Source: Halobacteriales archaeon SW_9_67_24
GTDB lineage: Archaea > Halobacteriota > Halobacteria > Halobacteriales > Halococcaceae
Reading direction: 5' to 3'
Assembly: GCA_003022685.1 (NCBI GenBank)
Contig: PXSV01000005.1
Location: 1-27,585 of the forward strand
DNA length: 27,585 bases
Under the pieces are notes generated by a model. It searched no databases. It was not told the origin of the DNA and saw only the letters and a list, made by a program, of their open reading frames with translations. Shown piece after piece: positions 14,346-21,950 of this stretch (positions are counted from its first letter, which is position 1; every line of letters starts with the position of its first letter). A program made the translations under genes and the position numbers.

Positions 14346-14368
14346 GCACCGAGGCCGATGTTCCGGGT

Positions 14369-16102
14369 ATGACTGCGCCCGATCCAGGCACTCTCGACGT
14401 GACCCTCGTGGACGGCTACGTCGACGAACCGGCCCACTTCGGGGTTCCACCCTATATCTCCACGTACCCACGCTTCACCGCCGGCGCGCTCGTGGACGCG
14501 GGCGTTCCCAAAGAACGGATCACCTACCACACGATCGATGAGTTGCGGGACGAACGGAACAGGTGGCGCGACGTGGCCGACGCCGACCTCATGATCTACC
14601 TCGGCGGGATGACCGTTCCCGGGAGCTACGTCGGCGGGACGCCGGCCGAACCCGACGAAGTGCGGGAGATCGCGTGGGCCGCCGAAGGCACGAGCCTGAT
14701 GGGCGGCCCGATCAAGTTCGGCGTCGGCGAGGAGAACGCCGGCGCGACCGAGACCGAACGATCGGATCTCGACTTCGAGTTCGTGGCGAAAGGCGACATC
14801 GAGGCCGCGGCCCACGATCTCGTTTCCAATGGCCTGGAGGGATTCGGCGACCGGATGCGCGACATCGAGGAGGTCACGCAGTGGGCGCGCGAGGGCGCGT
14901 TCGTAGTCGAACAGCACCCGAACCATCCCCACTACCTGATTTGCGAGCTCGAAACCTCGCGGGGCTGTGCGTACCGGTGTTCCTTTTGTACCGAACCGCT
15001 CTACGGCAATCCCTCCTTTCGCCCGCCCCCGTCAGTCGTGAGCGAGGTCGACGCGCTCGCCGATAGGGGCGCACGGCACTTCCGGTTGGGCCGCCAGGCG
15101 GACATCCTCGCGTACGGCGGCGACGGCGAAGCCCCGAACCCCGACGCACTCCGCGACCTTTACGGCGGCATTCGCGAGGTCGCATCGAATCTCGAAACCC
15201 TCCATCTCGACAACATCAATCCGGTCACGATCGTGCGGTGGCCCAAAGAGTCCAGAGAGGGGCTTCGGATCATCGCCGAGCACAACACGCCCGGTGACAC
15301 CGCCGCGTTCGGGCTCGAAAGCGCCGATCCCCGGGTGCAGGAGGCGAACGACCTCAACGTCACCGCCGACGAGTGCTTTCGCGCCGTGGAGATCGTCAAC
15401 GAGGAGGCGGGCTGGCGACCGGGCGAGGACCGCTCGGCCGCGCCGACGCACGGCGCGGACGCCGCCGACCGCCTCCCGAAGCTCCTGCCGGGGATCAACC
15501 TGCTCCACGGACTGAAGGGCGAACGCGAGAAGACCTACGAGCTGAACAAGCAGTTCCTCCAGCGGGTGTCCGACGCCGGCCTGCTGCTCCGCCGGATCAA
15601 CATCCGCCAGGTGATGGCCTTCGACGGGACCGAGATGAGCGACACCGGCGCGCGGATCGCCGACGATCACAAGCAGTTGTTCAAGCAGTACAAGCAGGAA
15701 GTACGTGAGACGATCGACAACCCGATGCTCCAGCGGGTCGCACCTCCGGGAACCGTGCTGCCCGACGTCCACCTCGAATACCACCAGGACGGCCGGACGT
15801 TCGGTCGCCAGCTCGGGACGTACCCGCTGTTGGTCGCCGTTCCGGGCGAGCGCGAACTCGGGCGAGTAGTGGACATCGCGATCACGGATCACGGCTATCG
15901 GTCGGTGACGGGGGTCCCCGCACCGCTCGACCTCAACCGCGCCTCGATGGACGAGCTCGCGGCGCTCCCGGGGCTCGGCGACCAGCGCGCTGGCACGCTG
16001 GTCGTGAACCGACCCTACGATTCGGCCGACGAGGCCGCGGCGACGCTCGGAATCGAGATTCCGAGGTTCACGACGGCGCGCACGCCCGAAGGCGCGGACT
16101 GA
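14369..16102 (+). CDS. Radical SAM protein with N-terminal domain and C-terminal helix-hairpin-helix
   Basis: This 577-aa protein has three parts. Residues 1-190 form an α/β region (VTLVDGYVDEPAHFGVPPYI, MIYLGGMTVPGSYVGGTPAE) reminiscent of the B12-binding-like N-termini of some radical SAM proteins, but without a clear DxHxxG cobalamin motif. The radical SAM core has the 4Fe-4S ligands C200, C204 and C207 (CAYRCSFC) and a FGLESADPRVQEANDLNV strand. The C-terminus (about 520-550) has a helix-hairpin-helix, DLNRASMDELAALPGLGDQR, as in ComEA-like DNA-contacting domains. Haloarchaeal relatives are annotated only as 'radical SAM protein'. The HhH suggests a nucleic-acid substrate; a tRNA- or DNA-modifying role is inference. 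It is a single gene with its own promoter. Confidence 0.85.
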   Translation: MTAPDPGTLDVTLVDGYVDEPAHFGVPPYISTYPRFTAGALVDAGVPKERITYHTIDELRDERNRWRDVADADLMIYLGGMTVPGSYVGGTPAEPDEVREIAWAAEGTSLMGGPIKFGVGEENAGATETERSDLDFEFVAKGDIEAAAHDLVSNGLEGFGDRMRDIEEVTQWAREGAFVVEQHPNHPHYLICELETSRGCAYRCSFCTEPLYGNPSFRPPPSVVSEVDALADRGARHFRLGRQADILAYGGDGEAPNPDALRDLYGGIREVASNLETLHLDNINPVTIVRWPKESREGLRIIAEHNTPGDTAAFGLESADPRVQEANDLNVTADECFRAVEIVNEEAGWRPGEDRSAAPTHGADAADRLPKLLPGINLLHGLKGEREKTYELNKQFLQRVSDAGLLLRRINIRQVMAFDGTEMSDTGARIADDHKQLFKQYKQEVRETIDNPMLQRVAPPGTVLPDVHLEYHQDGRTFGRQLGTYPLLVAVPGERELGRVVDIAITDHGYRSVTGVPAPLDLNRASMDELAALPGLGDQRAGTLVVNRPYDSADEAAATLGIEIPRFTTARTPEGAD

Positions 16103-16207
16103 TCGACGATCCCTCAACTGTCGGCCGTCGGCCATCGAACCATCACGACTACCGATGACGACCGCGACCGGAACAGTTACTTGAACGTCTCTACAATCGT
16201 TCCTGTG

Positions 16208-16606
16208 ATGGCCGCATCCACCGACCGCCTCCGACGGCTCATCGCCGACGAGGTCGGCGAGTGCTGTGATGCCGATGTCGAACGCCGACTCGACGACCTC
16301 GACTCACTCGCCGAACGGGCGACGACCGATCGACTCGACGCGGATTGCAGGGCGATGGCGGCGCTCGGCAGCGAGACCCGCCACCGGATCGCGCGCCTCC
16401 TCGCGACCGCCGACGACGCGCTGTGTGTCTGCGAGCTCCGCCCGCTCGTCGACGTGAGCGAAAGCGCGGTCAGCCACGCGCTCTCGGATCTCGTCGATGC
16501 GGGCCTGGTTTCGCGCGAGAGCCGGGGCAAGTGGCGGTACTACGAGAGTACCCCTCCTGCCCAGCGGGTGTTCGCCGCGCTCGACGCCACCGGGGACGGC
16601 GTATGA
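16208..16606 (+). CDS. ArsR-family winged-helix regulator
   Basis: This 132-aa protein has the haloarchaeal ArsR layout: an N-terminal helix (TDRLRRLIADEVGECCDADV), then the wHTH from about residue 55 with ALGSETRHRIARLLATADDA, CVCELRPLVDVSESAVSHAL and KWRYYEST at the wing. Cysteines in the LCVCEL segment match the metal-sensing ELCVCDL motif of ArsR/SmtB repressors. It likely senses arsenite, antimonite or another thiophile metal(loid) and represses its own operon. The start at 16208 is chosen over TTG 16181 because an AGTTACTTGA element lies just 25-34 nt upstream. Its stop overlaps the next small ATG (ATGA). Confidence 0.88.
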   Translation: MAASTDRLRRLIADEVGECCDADVERRLDDLDSLAERATTDRLDADCRAMAALGSETRHRIARLLATADDALCVCELRPLVDVSESAVSHALSDLVDAGLVSRESRGKWRYYESTPPAQRVFAALDATGDGV

Positions 16607-16725
16607 GCGACGACCTCGGGTCGCTGATCGGGATGCCAGCGACGCTCGCGCTCGTTCAGGTCGGACTCGTCACGAGGAGTCGATCGTTCCCCGCTCGGGA
16701 GGTCGAGAGCGTTGCCGCCGACTGA
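16603..16725 (+). CDS. Small coupled reading frame between arsR- and arsC-like genes (doubtful)
   Basis: This 40-aa frame begins with an ATG overlapping the stop of the ArsR gene and ends inside the start of the phosphatase gene (14-nt overlap). It has one mildly hydrophobic stretch (PATLALVQVGLV). No family is recognised. The tight overlaps at both ends suggest either a true small coupled gene or the remnant of a deleted gene, such as an arsenite pump (inference). Confidence 0.3.
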   Translation: MSDDLGSLIGMPATLALVQVGLVTRSRSFPAREVESVAAD

Positions 16726-17134
16726 GACCACTCGACTTGGGTTCGTCTGCGTCCGAAACGCCGGGCGGTCGCAGATGGCGACCGCTTTCGCCGAACGCGA
16801 GCGCGACCGCCGCGGGCTCGACGTCGACATCGTGACCGGCGGCACTCGACCCGCCGATCGCGTTCATGGCGTCGTCGTCACGGCGATGGACGAGATGGGG
16901 ATCGATCTCACGGGTCGTACGCCGCGCGAGATCACGACCGAGGAGCTGCGCTCGTGTGACGTGGTCGCCACGATGGGCTGTTCGACGCTCGACATCGAGG
17001 GGGCCGAGTCGACGGTCGATGTCCGCGACTGGGCACTCGACGATCCGGGCGAGGCCGACATCGAGGCGGTGCGCGCCATCCGTGACGAGGTCGAACGCCG
17101 GGTCGTGGCGCTGTTCGACGAGGTCGACGGCTGA
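16712..17134 (+). CDS. Low-molecular-weight phosphatase family protein (arsenate reductase ArsC-like)
   Basis: This 140-aa protein carries the P-loop C13-V-R-N-A-G-R19-S of the LMW-PTPase/thioredoxin-type ArsC fold, directly after the first strand LGFVCVRNAGRSQMATAFAE. GIDLTGRTPREIT and VVATMGC (C-terminal half) match haloarchaeal 'low molecular weight phosphatase family' proteins usually found beside ArsR. A second cysteine in the MGCS segment could act as a redox partner, as needed for arsenate reduction, but this is not proven. The start is a TTG; no ATG or GTG lies between it and the motif. In operon with ArsR it most likely detoxifies arsenate. Confidence 0.85.
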   Translation: MPPTETTRLGFVCVRNAGRSQMATAFAERERDRRGLDVDIVTGGTRPADRVHGVVVTAMDEMGIDLTGRTPREITTEELRSCDVVATMGCSTLDIEGAESTVDVRDWALDDPGEADIEAVRAIRDEVERRVVALFDEVDG

Positions 17135-17210
17135 GTCCGATTTTCCAACGCTCGCTCCGAATTCTGTCGGATCGAGATGGGTGACGGAAGCCGGTCCTGA
17201 CGACAGAAAA

Positions 17211-17217
17211 CATATAC
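17211..17217 (+). promoter_or_regulatory. TATA box of lipoprotein gene 1
   Basis: CATATAC about 23-29 nt before the ATG at 17240. The stretch from here to the start codon is almost repeated at 17975-18004. Confidence 0.6.
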
Positions 17218-17239
17218 CGTACCGGTCGAGTTACCAAGC

Positions 17240-17881
17240 ATGAAACGTCGCAGGTTCATTGTGGGGGCCGCTACCAGTTTGGCTCTTCTCGGGGGATGTG
17301 TTGGTGGCGACACGGCCGGGTCAGGGACCAGTTCCGAAACGACTGAGCCAGCAGGCACAAAAACCTCGGAGATCAGCGTCGAGTCGCCTACAACACAGAC
17401 AGAGACAGTCACTGAGTTACCGGCCGGTACGAGCACCTCCGCACAAAAAACGGAGGCGACCTGTGGTGGTGCGAGGCATATTTCGTTCTATAAGATCAGG
17501 GGCGACATGTGGAACCCGAGCACTATCTACGTCAGTTTTACTCTCGCGGACGGCGTACGAGTTCACTTGGTCGTGCTTGAAGGTGACAGAGTTCTTGGCA
17601 CCGCCCAGGTCGAGGCCCCCGTTAGCGGCGTAATAGAGGCCGATGGACAACCGATTCATCTCAACGCCGAACTCTCGGGAGAGCACACGATTAACGTTGT
17701 TATGTACCCGAACACGACTGGAGAGCGGCAATTCGACGTTGAAGAGGCAACCCCGTGCCGACCGGGGATTAGTGTAATCCAGACAGGGGAGACGACGATC
17801 GACTTCAGCGAGTTCTCCGAAAACACGGCAACGTCTCGAATCACCGGTACGGGGGAAGACACGTCGACGACTTCTGAATGA
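17240..17881 (+). CDS. Haloarchaeal lipoprotein (paralogue 1)
   Basis: This 213-aa protein starts MKRRRFIVGA, has a short hydrophobic stretch and lipobox LGGC with Cys20: an arginine-rich (Tat-like) lipoprotein signal. Residues 24-70 are a Ser/Thr/Glu-rich linker. The remainder forms a small β-rich domain, starting at a CGG near residue 74 and including TIYVSFTLADGVRVHLVV and HTINVVMYPNTTGERQFDVE, with a later lone Cys in ATPCRPG. That suggests an immunoglobulin-like surface domain with a possible disulfide. No function is recognised. Base and codon use is visibly more A/T-rich than the neighbouring genes, hinting at separate origin. Confidence 0.75.
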   Translation: MKRRRFIVGAATSLALLGGCVGGDTAGSGTSSETTEPAGTKTSEISVESPTTQTETVTELPAGTSTSAQKTEATCGGARHISFYKIRGDMWNPSTIYVSFTLADGVRVHLVVLEGDRVLGTAQVEAPVSGVIEADGQPIHLNAELSGEHTINVVMYPNTTGERQFDVEEATPCRPGISVIQTGETTIDFSEFSENTATSRITGTGEDTSTTSE

Positions 17882-17974
17882 GGATCGACGGCTGAGTCGA
17901 CCCTTTGATGTTCGATCCAAATCGTAGTGAACCGAAATAATCGAAGAAAGTCGGCCTTCCTTGCCGCCAGAAAG

Positions 17975-17981
17975 CATATAC
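17975..17981 (+). promoter_or_regulatory. TATA box of lipoprotein gene 2
   Basis: CATATAC 23-29 nt before the ATG at 18004. The surrounding 40 nt closely match the promoter at 17211, including a TTACC about 10 nt before the start. Confidence 0.6.
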
Positions 17982-18003
17982 CATACTGGTAGAATTACCG
18001 GGT

Positions 18004-19005
18004 ATGAGACGTCGCACCTTCCTCGCTGGGGCCACTACCGGCTTCGCTCTCCTCGGAGGCTGTGTCGGTGGCGACACAGTCGGAACGGAATCGAGTCCCG
18101 AATCGACCGTGCCGGCAAGCACGGATAGAGCACGGAACACCAGTACTGGAAACCCCGGCAGTACAACCGGAAGCTCGAAAGCATCGTCCACGGCACCAAA
18201 AACCACGGATTCATCACCGACAGAATCCACGACCACCGAACAGACAGCCACACGTTCGTCGTCGAAAACCACCACCGGTGACGCTCCTCACCTCGGGAAG
18301 TTCGTTTTGCGGAACGACGATAACGACTCACACACCGTTTCTATTTCCGTCGTCAAGGGGCAGTCGAAACTTCTCCAGGAGACGTACGAGCTCGGACCTG
18401 GTTTTTCAGTAGGTATAGACAATCCGATCACGAAACAGGGTACGTACCGAATACGAGTCGGCACCGAGTCGGGGTTAGCAACGACGCACACCTGGAAGAT
18501 CACGACGTGTGGGACGGACGAACTTCTCCGGATCACCATCAACGAGAAGCCTGCAATCCGATTCACGGAACGACAACGAACGGTGATTCCAACACCGACC
18601 TGTTCCGACTCGTCTCCGGGAAACAAATCGACCAGCAGCGCTACGAAAGAGCGCACATCACCGAACACCAACCGAAAAGAAACCACTGATCCATCCACTC
18701 AAACGAGAGGGTCGTGCCCGCTTGTGAACGATGTAACTCGTATTACGACCCCCGTAACCCCAACGGAATCGACGGTGAGATTCGAGGACCTTTCCGAGAA
18801 AGGCAAGCGACTGTTCCTCAGAGCTCGAAACAACGAGCAGTCGTTATACGTTTACGATACATCGAGGAAACCGCCGGAGTTCAAGTACACGGATGAGCGA
18901 CGGTCATACGTCATAATACAGGAGGGGTCGAAATATCGGATGTTTACCTACACGAATGCCGGGTGCAGTTTCCCCGCAAAGACGGATTCCAGAGAGAATC
19001 GCTAA
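18004..19005 (+). CDS. Haloarchaeal lipoprotein (paralogue 2), two β-domains
   Basis: This 333-aa protein has an N-terminus nearly identical to paralogue 1 (MRRRTFLAGA, lipobox LGGC, CVGGDT after the lipidated Cys20). A Ser/Thr-rich linker runs to about residue 95. A β-domain (LGKFVLRNDDNDSHTVSISV and on, to about 195) has the look of haloarchaeal surface proteins that bind backbone-like ligands. A second Ser/Thr linker leads to a C-terminal unit with TVRFEDLSEKGKRLFLRA and a YVIIQEGSKYRMFTY hairpin, resembling the DUF7979-type repeats of halophile lipoproteins (recalled, not verified). Its body differs from paralogue 1, so the shared part is the export signal and promoter. Function unknown. 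Confidence 0.72.
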   Translation: MRRRTFLAGATTGFALLGGCVGGDTVGTESSPESTVPASTDRARNTSTGNPGSTTGSSKASSTAPKTTDSSPTESTTTEQTATRSSSKTTTGDAPHLGKFVLRNDDNDSHTVSISVVKGQSKLLQETYELGPGFSVGIDNPITKQGTYRIRVGTESGLATTHTWKITTCGTDELLRITINEKPAIRFTERQRTVIPTPTCSDSSPGNKSTSSATKERTSPNTNRKETTDPSTQTRGSCPLVNDVTRITTPVTPTESTVRFEDLSEKGKRLFLRARNNEQSLYVYDTSRKPPEFKYTDERRSYVIIQEGSKYRMFTYTNAGCSFPAKTDSRENR

Positions 19006-19093
19006 CCCATCGTCTGCCCCTCTCGTCGTTCCTAGATCGACGGCCGAGCCATGACCCAGAAGGGCTTTGTCCGTGGCTGGCGCAGTCGGGCCA

Positions 19094-20899
19094 ATGAGTC
19101 GCGGGGTCGAAGTGAGCGTCGTCCTGCCGGCCTATGACGAGGCCGCGACGATCGAGGGCACAGTGGCGACGACCCTCGACGCGCTCGGGGGGTTCCTGCC
19201 GGCGGGGAGCTTCGAGGTGCTCGTCGCCGAGGACGGCTGCTCAGATCGCACCCCTGAGATCGCCGCCCGACTCGCCAGCGAGGACGATCGCGTGCGACAC
19301 GTCCACAGCGACGACCGACTCGGCCGCGGCGGCGCGCTCGAACGGGCCTTCCGCGCGGCCGCGGGCGAGACTCTGGTCTACTTCGATACCGATCTCGCGA
19401 CCGATATCGTTCACCTCGAAGAACTCGTCGAGAGCGTCCGATCGGGCGAGGCGGACGTCGCCACCGGCTCGCGACTGCTCGCGGCGAGCGAGGCCGATCG
19501 CCCCGCGAAACGCGACGTGCCGAGTCGCACCTACAACGGGCTCGTCAGACTGTTCCTCCGCTCGTCGGTCCACGACCACCAGTGCGGATTCAAGGCGTTC
19601 GACCGCGCGGCTCTGGAAACCCTGCTCGACGACGTGGAGGACGACCACTGGTTCTGGGACACCGAACTCCTCGTGCGCGCCCAGCGCGCGGGCTACCGGG
19701 TCGAGGAGTTCCCGGTCGCGTGGACCCCGAAGGGCGATACGAAAGTGGACTTCGTCCGGGACGTGCTCGGGATGGGCGGTGGCATCGCGCGGACGTGGTG
19801 GGGACTCGACGTCGCGCCCAGGATCACGCGCCGCGTCACGCTCGTCGCCGGCACGCTCCTCACGATCCTCGCGGTCGGGCTGATGACCCAGTATCTCGAT
19901 GTCTCGACCGTGCTCGCGGAGATGGGCGATGCCGATCCCGCGCTCGTCGCCGCGGCCGCGCTCGTCTACGTACTCTCGTGGCCAGTGCGCGGTGCGCGCT
20001 ACCGTGACATCCTCGACGAACTCGGGTTCACCGAGGGCGTCGGCTTCCTCACGGGCGCGGTGTTCATCTCTCAAACTGGGAACCTCGTCTTCCCGGCGCG
20101 TGCGGGCGACGCGGTCCGAGCATACATCGTCAAGACCCGCCGACGCGTGCCCTACCCGACTGGCTTCGCCTCGCTCGCGGTCGAGCGGGTGTTCGACCTC
20201 CTCACGATCACCCTGCTCGCCGGCGTCGTCCTGATGGGCCTCGCTGCCACCGGAATCACCAGCCTCACTGGGCTCGGTGCGACGATCGCGGGCGGGCGCG
20301 CGAGCGGACGGATCGCCGTGCTCGTCGCCAGCGGCGTCGGCCTCGCGACGATCGTCGCGGTCGCGGCGATCGTCGCCAGCGCACGCTCGGAGCGAAACCT
20401 CGTTCGCCGATCGGTCCGCCGGTTCAGCACCGACGCGTACGCCGGTCGGATCGCGGGCGTCATCGAACGCTTCGTCGGCGACGTCCAAGCAGTGGCGAAC
20501 GACCGGCGTGCGTTCGCCCGCATCGGGGCGACGAGCCTCCTGATCTGGACGCTCGACGTCGCGACTGCACTCTTGGTGTTCGCCGCGTTCGACGTCTCGC
20601 TCCCGCTCACGACGCTGGTCGCGGTCGGCTTCTTCGCAGTGAGCGTCGGCAATCTCGCCAAGGTGCTCCCGCTCTCGCCCGGCGGCATCGGCCTCTACGA
20701 GGGCGCGTTTAGCCTGCTCGTGGTCGGACTGACGCCGGTGGGATGGGGTGTCGCCGTCGGCGCGGCCATCGTCGACCACTTCGTGAAGAACGCCGTCACC
20801 GTTGTCGGCGGGGGAGCCGCAATGCTGGTGCTCAACGTCTCGCTCACCACCGCCGTCGAAGAGGGCCGCGACGTCGAAGCGACGCCGACGGACAACTAA
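19094..20899 (+). CDS. Membrane glycosyltransferase: GT2 domain fused to a flippase-like (UPF0104) domain, AglD-like
   Basis: This 601-aa protein has a cytoplasmic GT-A glycosyltransferase family 2 domain (about 1-230) with VSVVLPAYDEAATIEG, EDGCSDRTPE and the DTD metal/nucleotide motif (FDTDLATD). About eight membrane helices follow from LVAGTLLTILAVGL onward, matching the LPG-synthase/UPF0104 family (about 240-590), including PARAGDAVRAYIVKTRRRVP and LPLSPGGIGLYEGAF near the end. Haloferax AglD has this same order and charges dolichol phosphate with mannose for S-layer glycosylation; a similar lipid-linked sugar role is likely here, though orthology is not proven. The start at 19094 is preferred because it begins just before the first strand (SRGVEVSVVLPAY); TTG 19067 is the upstream alternative. 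Confidence 0.85.
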   Translation: MSRGVEVSVVLPAYDEAATIEGTVATTLDALGGFLPAGSFEVLVAEDGCSDRTPEIAARLASEDDRVRHVHSDDRLGRGGALERAFRAAAGETLVYFDTDLATDIVHLEELVESVRSGEADVATGSRLLAASEADRPAKRDVPSRTYNGLVRLFLRSSVHDHQCGFKAFDRAALETLLDDVEDDHWFWDTELLVRAQRAGYRVEEFPVAWTPKGDTKVDFVRDVLGMGGGIARTWWGLDVAPRITRRVTLVAGTLLTILAVGLMTQYLDVSTVLAEMGDADPALVAAAALVYVLSWPVRGARYRDILDELGFTEGVGFLTGAVFISQTGNLVFPARAGDAVRAYIVKTRRRVPYPTGFASLAVERVFDLLTITLLAGVVLMGLAATGITSLTGLGATIAGGRASGRIAVLVASGVGLATIVAVAAIVASARSERNLVRRSVRRFSTDAYAGRIAGVIERFVGDVQAVANDRRAFARIGATSLLIWTLDVATALLVFAAFDVSLPLTTLVAVGFFAVSVGNLAKVLPLSPGGIGLYEGAFSLLVVGLTPVGWGVAVGAAIVDHFVKNAVTVVGGGAAMLVLNVSLTTAVEEGRDVEATPTDN

Positions 20900-21298
20900 G
20901 GCCCACCTCGTTCGCTTTTCGCACACCCAAAGGATCCTCTCAGCCACGCCGCCGAGAGCCAGGGTAGGTCGACTCCACCCGGCGAAGCCGGGTCCAGTCC
21001 CGTCTTTCCGCAGGAGGGCCTACTCGTGGCCGTCCCGCGGGTCGGGGATCGCCCACACAAAGCTTATTACAGTATCCCGGAAAGTTCACGAACGGAGCCC
21101 GGTCGGCTCCGTGTCGGCGGGGGCGACTCCGTTGCGTGGCATCACCCCCTCCTCCCCTTCGTCCCCGCTTTTCCCGCTCGACAGTGCCGGTGTTTCCCAT
21201 ACTGTCGGACAGAACTGTCTCGGAAGCGATGCTGGAATATCCGATCGCTGTCCGACGTCTTCAGCCGGTCGATATTCGCGTATTTCTGTCCGACAGTA
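20900..21298. other. Convergent intergenic region with structured elements
   Basis: No protein-coding gene is supported in these 399 nt. A hairpin with a 7-bp stem and GAA loop, ACCCGGCGAAGCCGGGT, lies at about 20976-20992. A TATA-like GCTTATTAC at 21062-21070 precedes the stem-loop at 21092-21112. A perfect 15-bp inverted repeat spans 21199-21299. Confidence 0.5.
21091..21175 (+). ncRNA. Candidate small RNA downstream of a TATA-like element
   Basis: GCTTATTAC at 21062-21070 predicts transcription from about 21092. There ACGGAGCC (21092-21099) pairs perfectly with GGCTCCGT (21105-21112) around CGGTC. A second CTCCGT at about 21128-21133 could compete for ACGGAG. A C/T-rich run with CTTTTCCC near 21170 may end the transcript. 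No known RNA family is recognised. Confidence 0.25.
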
Positions 21299-21299
21299 T
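21199..21299. repeat. 101-nt segment ended by a perfect 15-bp inverted repeat
   Basis: ATACTGTCGGACAGA (21199-21213) and TCTGTCCGACAGTAT (21285-21299) are exact inverted copies. Each contains the near-palindrome CTGTCSGACAG, and a third partial copy, CTGTCCGAC, lies at about 21249-21257. The right arm abuts the stop codon of the DUF998 gene. It may be a bidirectional terminator, an operator cluster or an element remnant. Confidence 0.65.
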
Positions 21300-21898
21300 C
21301 AGCCACGCCAGCCTGACGAGCGGAGCCGCGATGCAGTCGTCCACACCCAGATCGCGAACAGCACCGCGCCGATCGCCTCGGGGATCGCGAGCCCCGATCC
21401 AGGACGGACGCCGGCGCTCCACGCGATCCACGCTCCGAGGTGGACGACCGCGAGTCCGATTGCGGCGAGACCCCACGCCCGCCCGTCGGCTCGCAGCGCC
21501 CCGGTCCCGTCGATCAGCATCGTCAGGGTCGCTCCGAGGTAGAAGCCGAGCGCGACCGGGAAGTGAAGCGGATGCCCCGAGCGGAAGACGCCGACGAGCG
21601 CCATCGAGACGGCCGTGAGACCGAACACGACGGCGAGCACCGATCGACCGTCGGTGGCGAGCACCCATGCGAGCGGGAGCGCGAGCACGCCGCCAGCGAC
21701 GAGGCCGCCGTTGAACGCGAGCGCGCTCGCGGGCGTCACGCCGAGATCCGAGAGTGCGCTCCCGGCCCACGAGAACGTCGGTGAGAGGGCGGTTGCGAGG
21801 AGGATCGTCCCGAGCGCGACGACCGGGGCGAGCGCGCCCGCGGCCACGCCGAGACGACGATCGAACGAACCGTTCACTCCCCATGGTCCCGTCGCCAT
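21299..21898 (-). CDS. DUF998-family membrane protein
   Basis: This 199-aa protein has six predicted membrane helices: AAGALAPVVALGTILLATAL, FNGGLVAGGVLALPLAWVLA, VLAVVFGLTAVSMALVGVF, HFPVALGFYLGATLTMLID, GLAAIGLAVVHLGAWIAW and AIPEAIGAVLFAIWVWTTA. The SWAGSALSDLG segment after TM1 is the signature of the DUF998 family. The role is unknown. The gene lies 52 nt downstream of purL on the same strand and may be read through from it. The start at 21898 (MATGPWGVNG) is preferred; upstream residues are arginine-rich non-family sequence that reaches into purL. Confidence 0.82.
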   Translation of the reverse strand: MATGPWGVNGSFDRRLGVAAGALAPVVALGTILLATALSPTFSWAGSALSDLGVTPASALAFNGGLVAGGVLALPLAWVLATDGRSVLAVVFGLTAVSMALVGVFRSGHPLHFPVALGFYLGATLTMLIDGTGALRADGRAWGLAAIGLAVVHLGAWIAWSAGVRPGSGLAIPEAIGAVLFAIWVWTTASRLRSSGWRG

Positions 21899-21950
21899 CG
21901 ACGAAACGGTTGTGGTACGCTCCGCTTTCGCCCTTCGGCGTCGGTGGCGC

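Larger units (their letters stand above)
13887..14368. other. Gene-free stretch with dispersed-repeat sequence
   Basis: No real gene is seen in these 482 nt. A reading frame at 14022-14333 (+) is low-complexity (TTATGTRTTLTATVTATV) and typical of haloarchaeal spacer sequence. The stretch contains the repeat at 13999-14067 and, at about 14190-14226, a rough inverted counterpart of its left end (TCGCTCGCTTCGCTCGCTTA), which could make 14000-14226 a MITE-like unit. The TATA element of the radical SAM gene lies at the right end. Confidence 0.5.
17124..19050. repeat. Three copies of a 14-nt repeat bracketing the lipoprotein genes
   Basis: TCGACGGCTGAGTC occurs at 17124-17137 (spanning the stop of the phosphatase gene) and identically at 17885-17898 (just after the first lipoprotein). 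A 12/14 match, TCGACGGCCGAGCC, lies at 19037-19050 (after the second). The copies mark the borders of the two lipoprotein units. Confidence 0.55.

Noticed and set aside
15032..16135. 367-codon minus-strand frame
   Set aside because: Antisense shadow of the radical SAM gene.
19241..20947. 568-codon minus-strand frame
   Set aside because: Antisense shadow of the glycosyltransferase gene.
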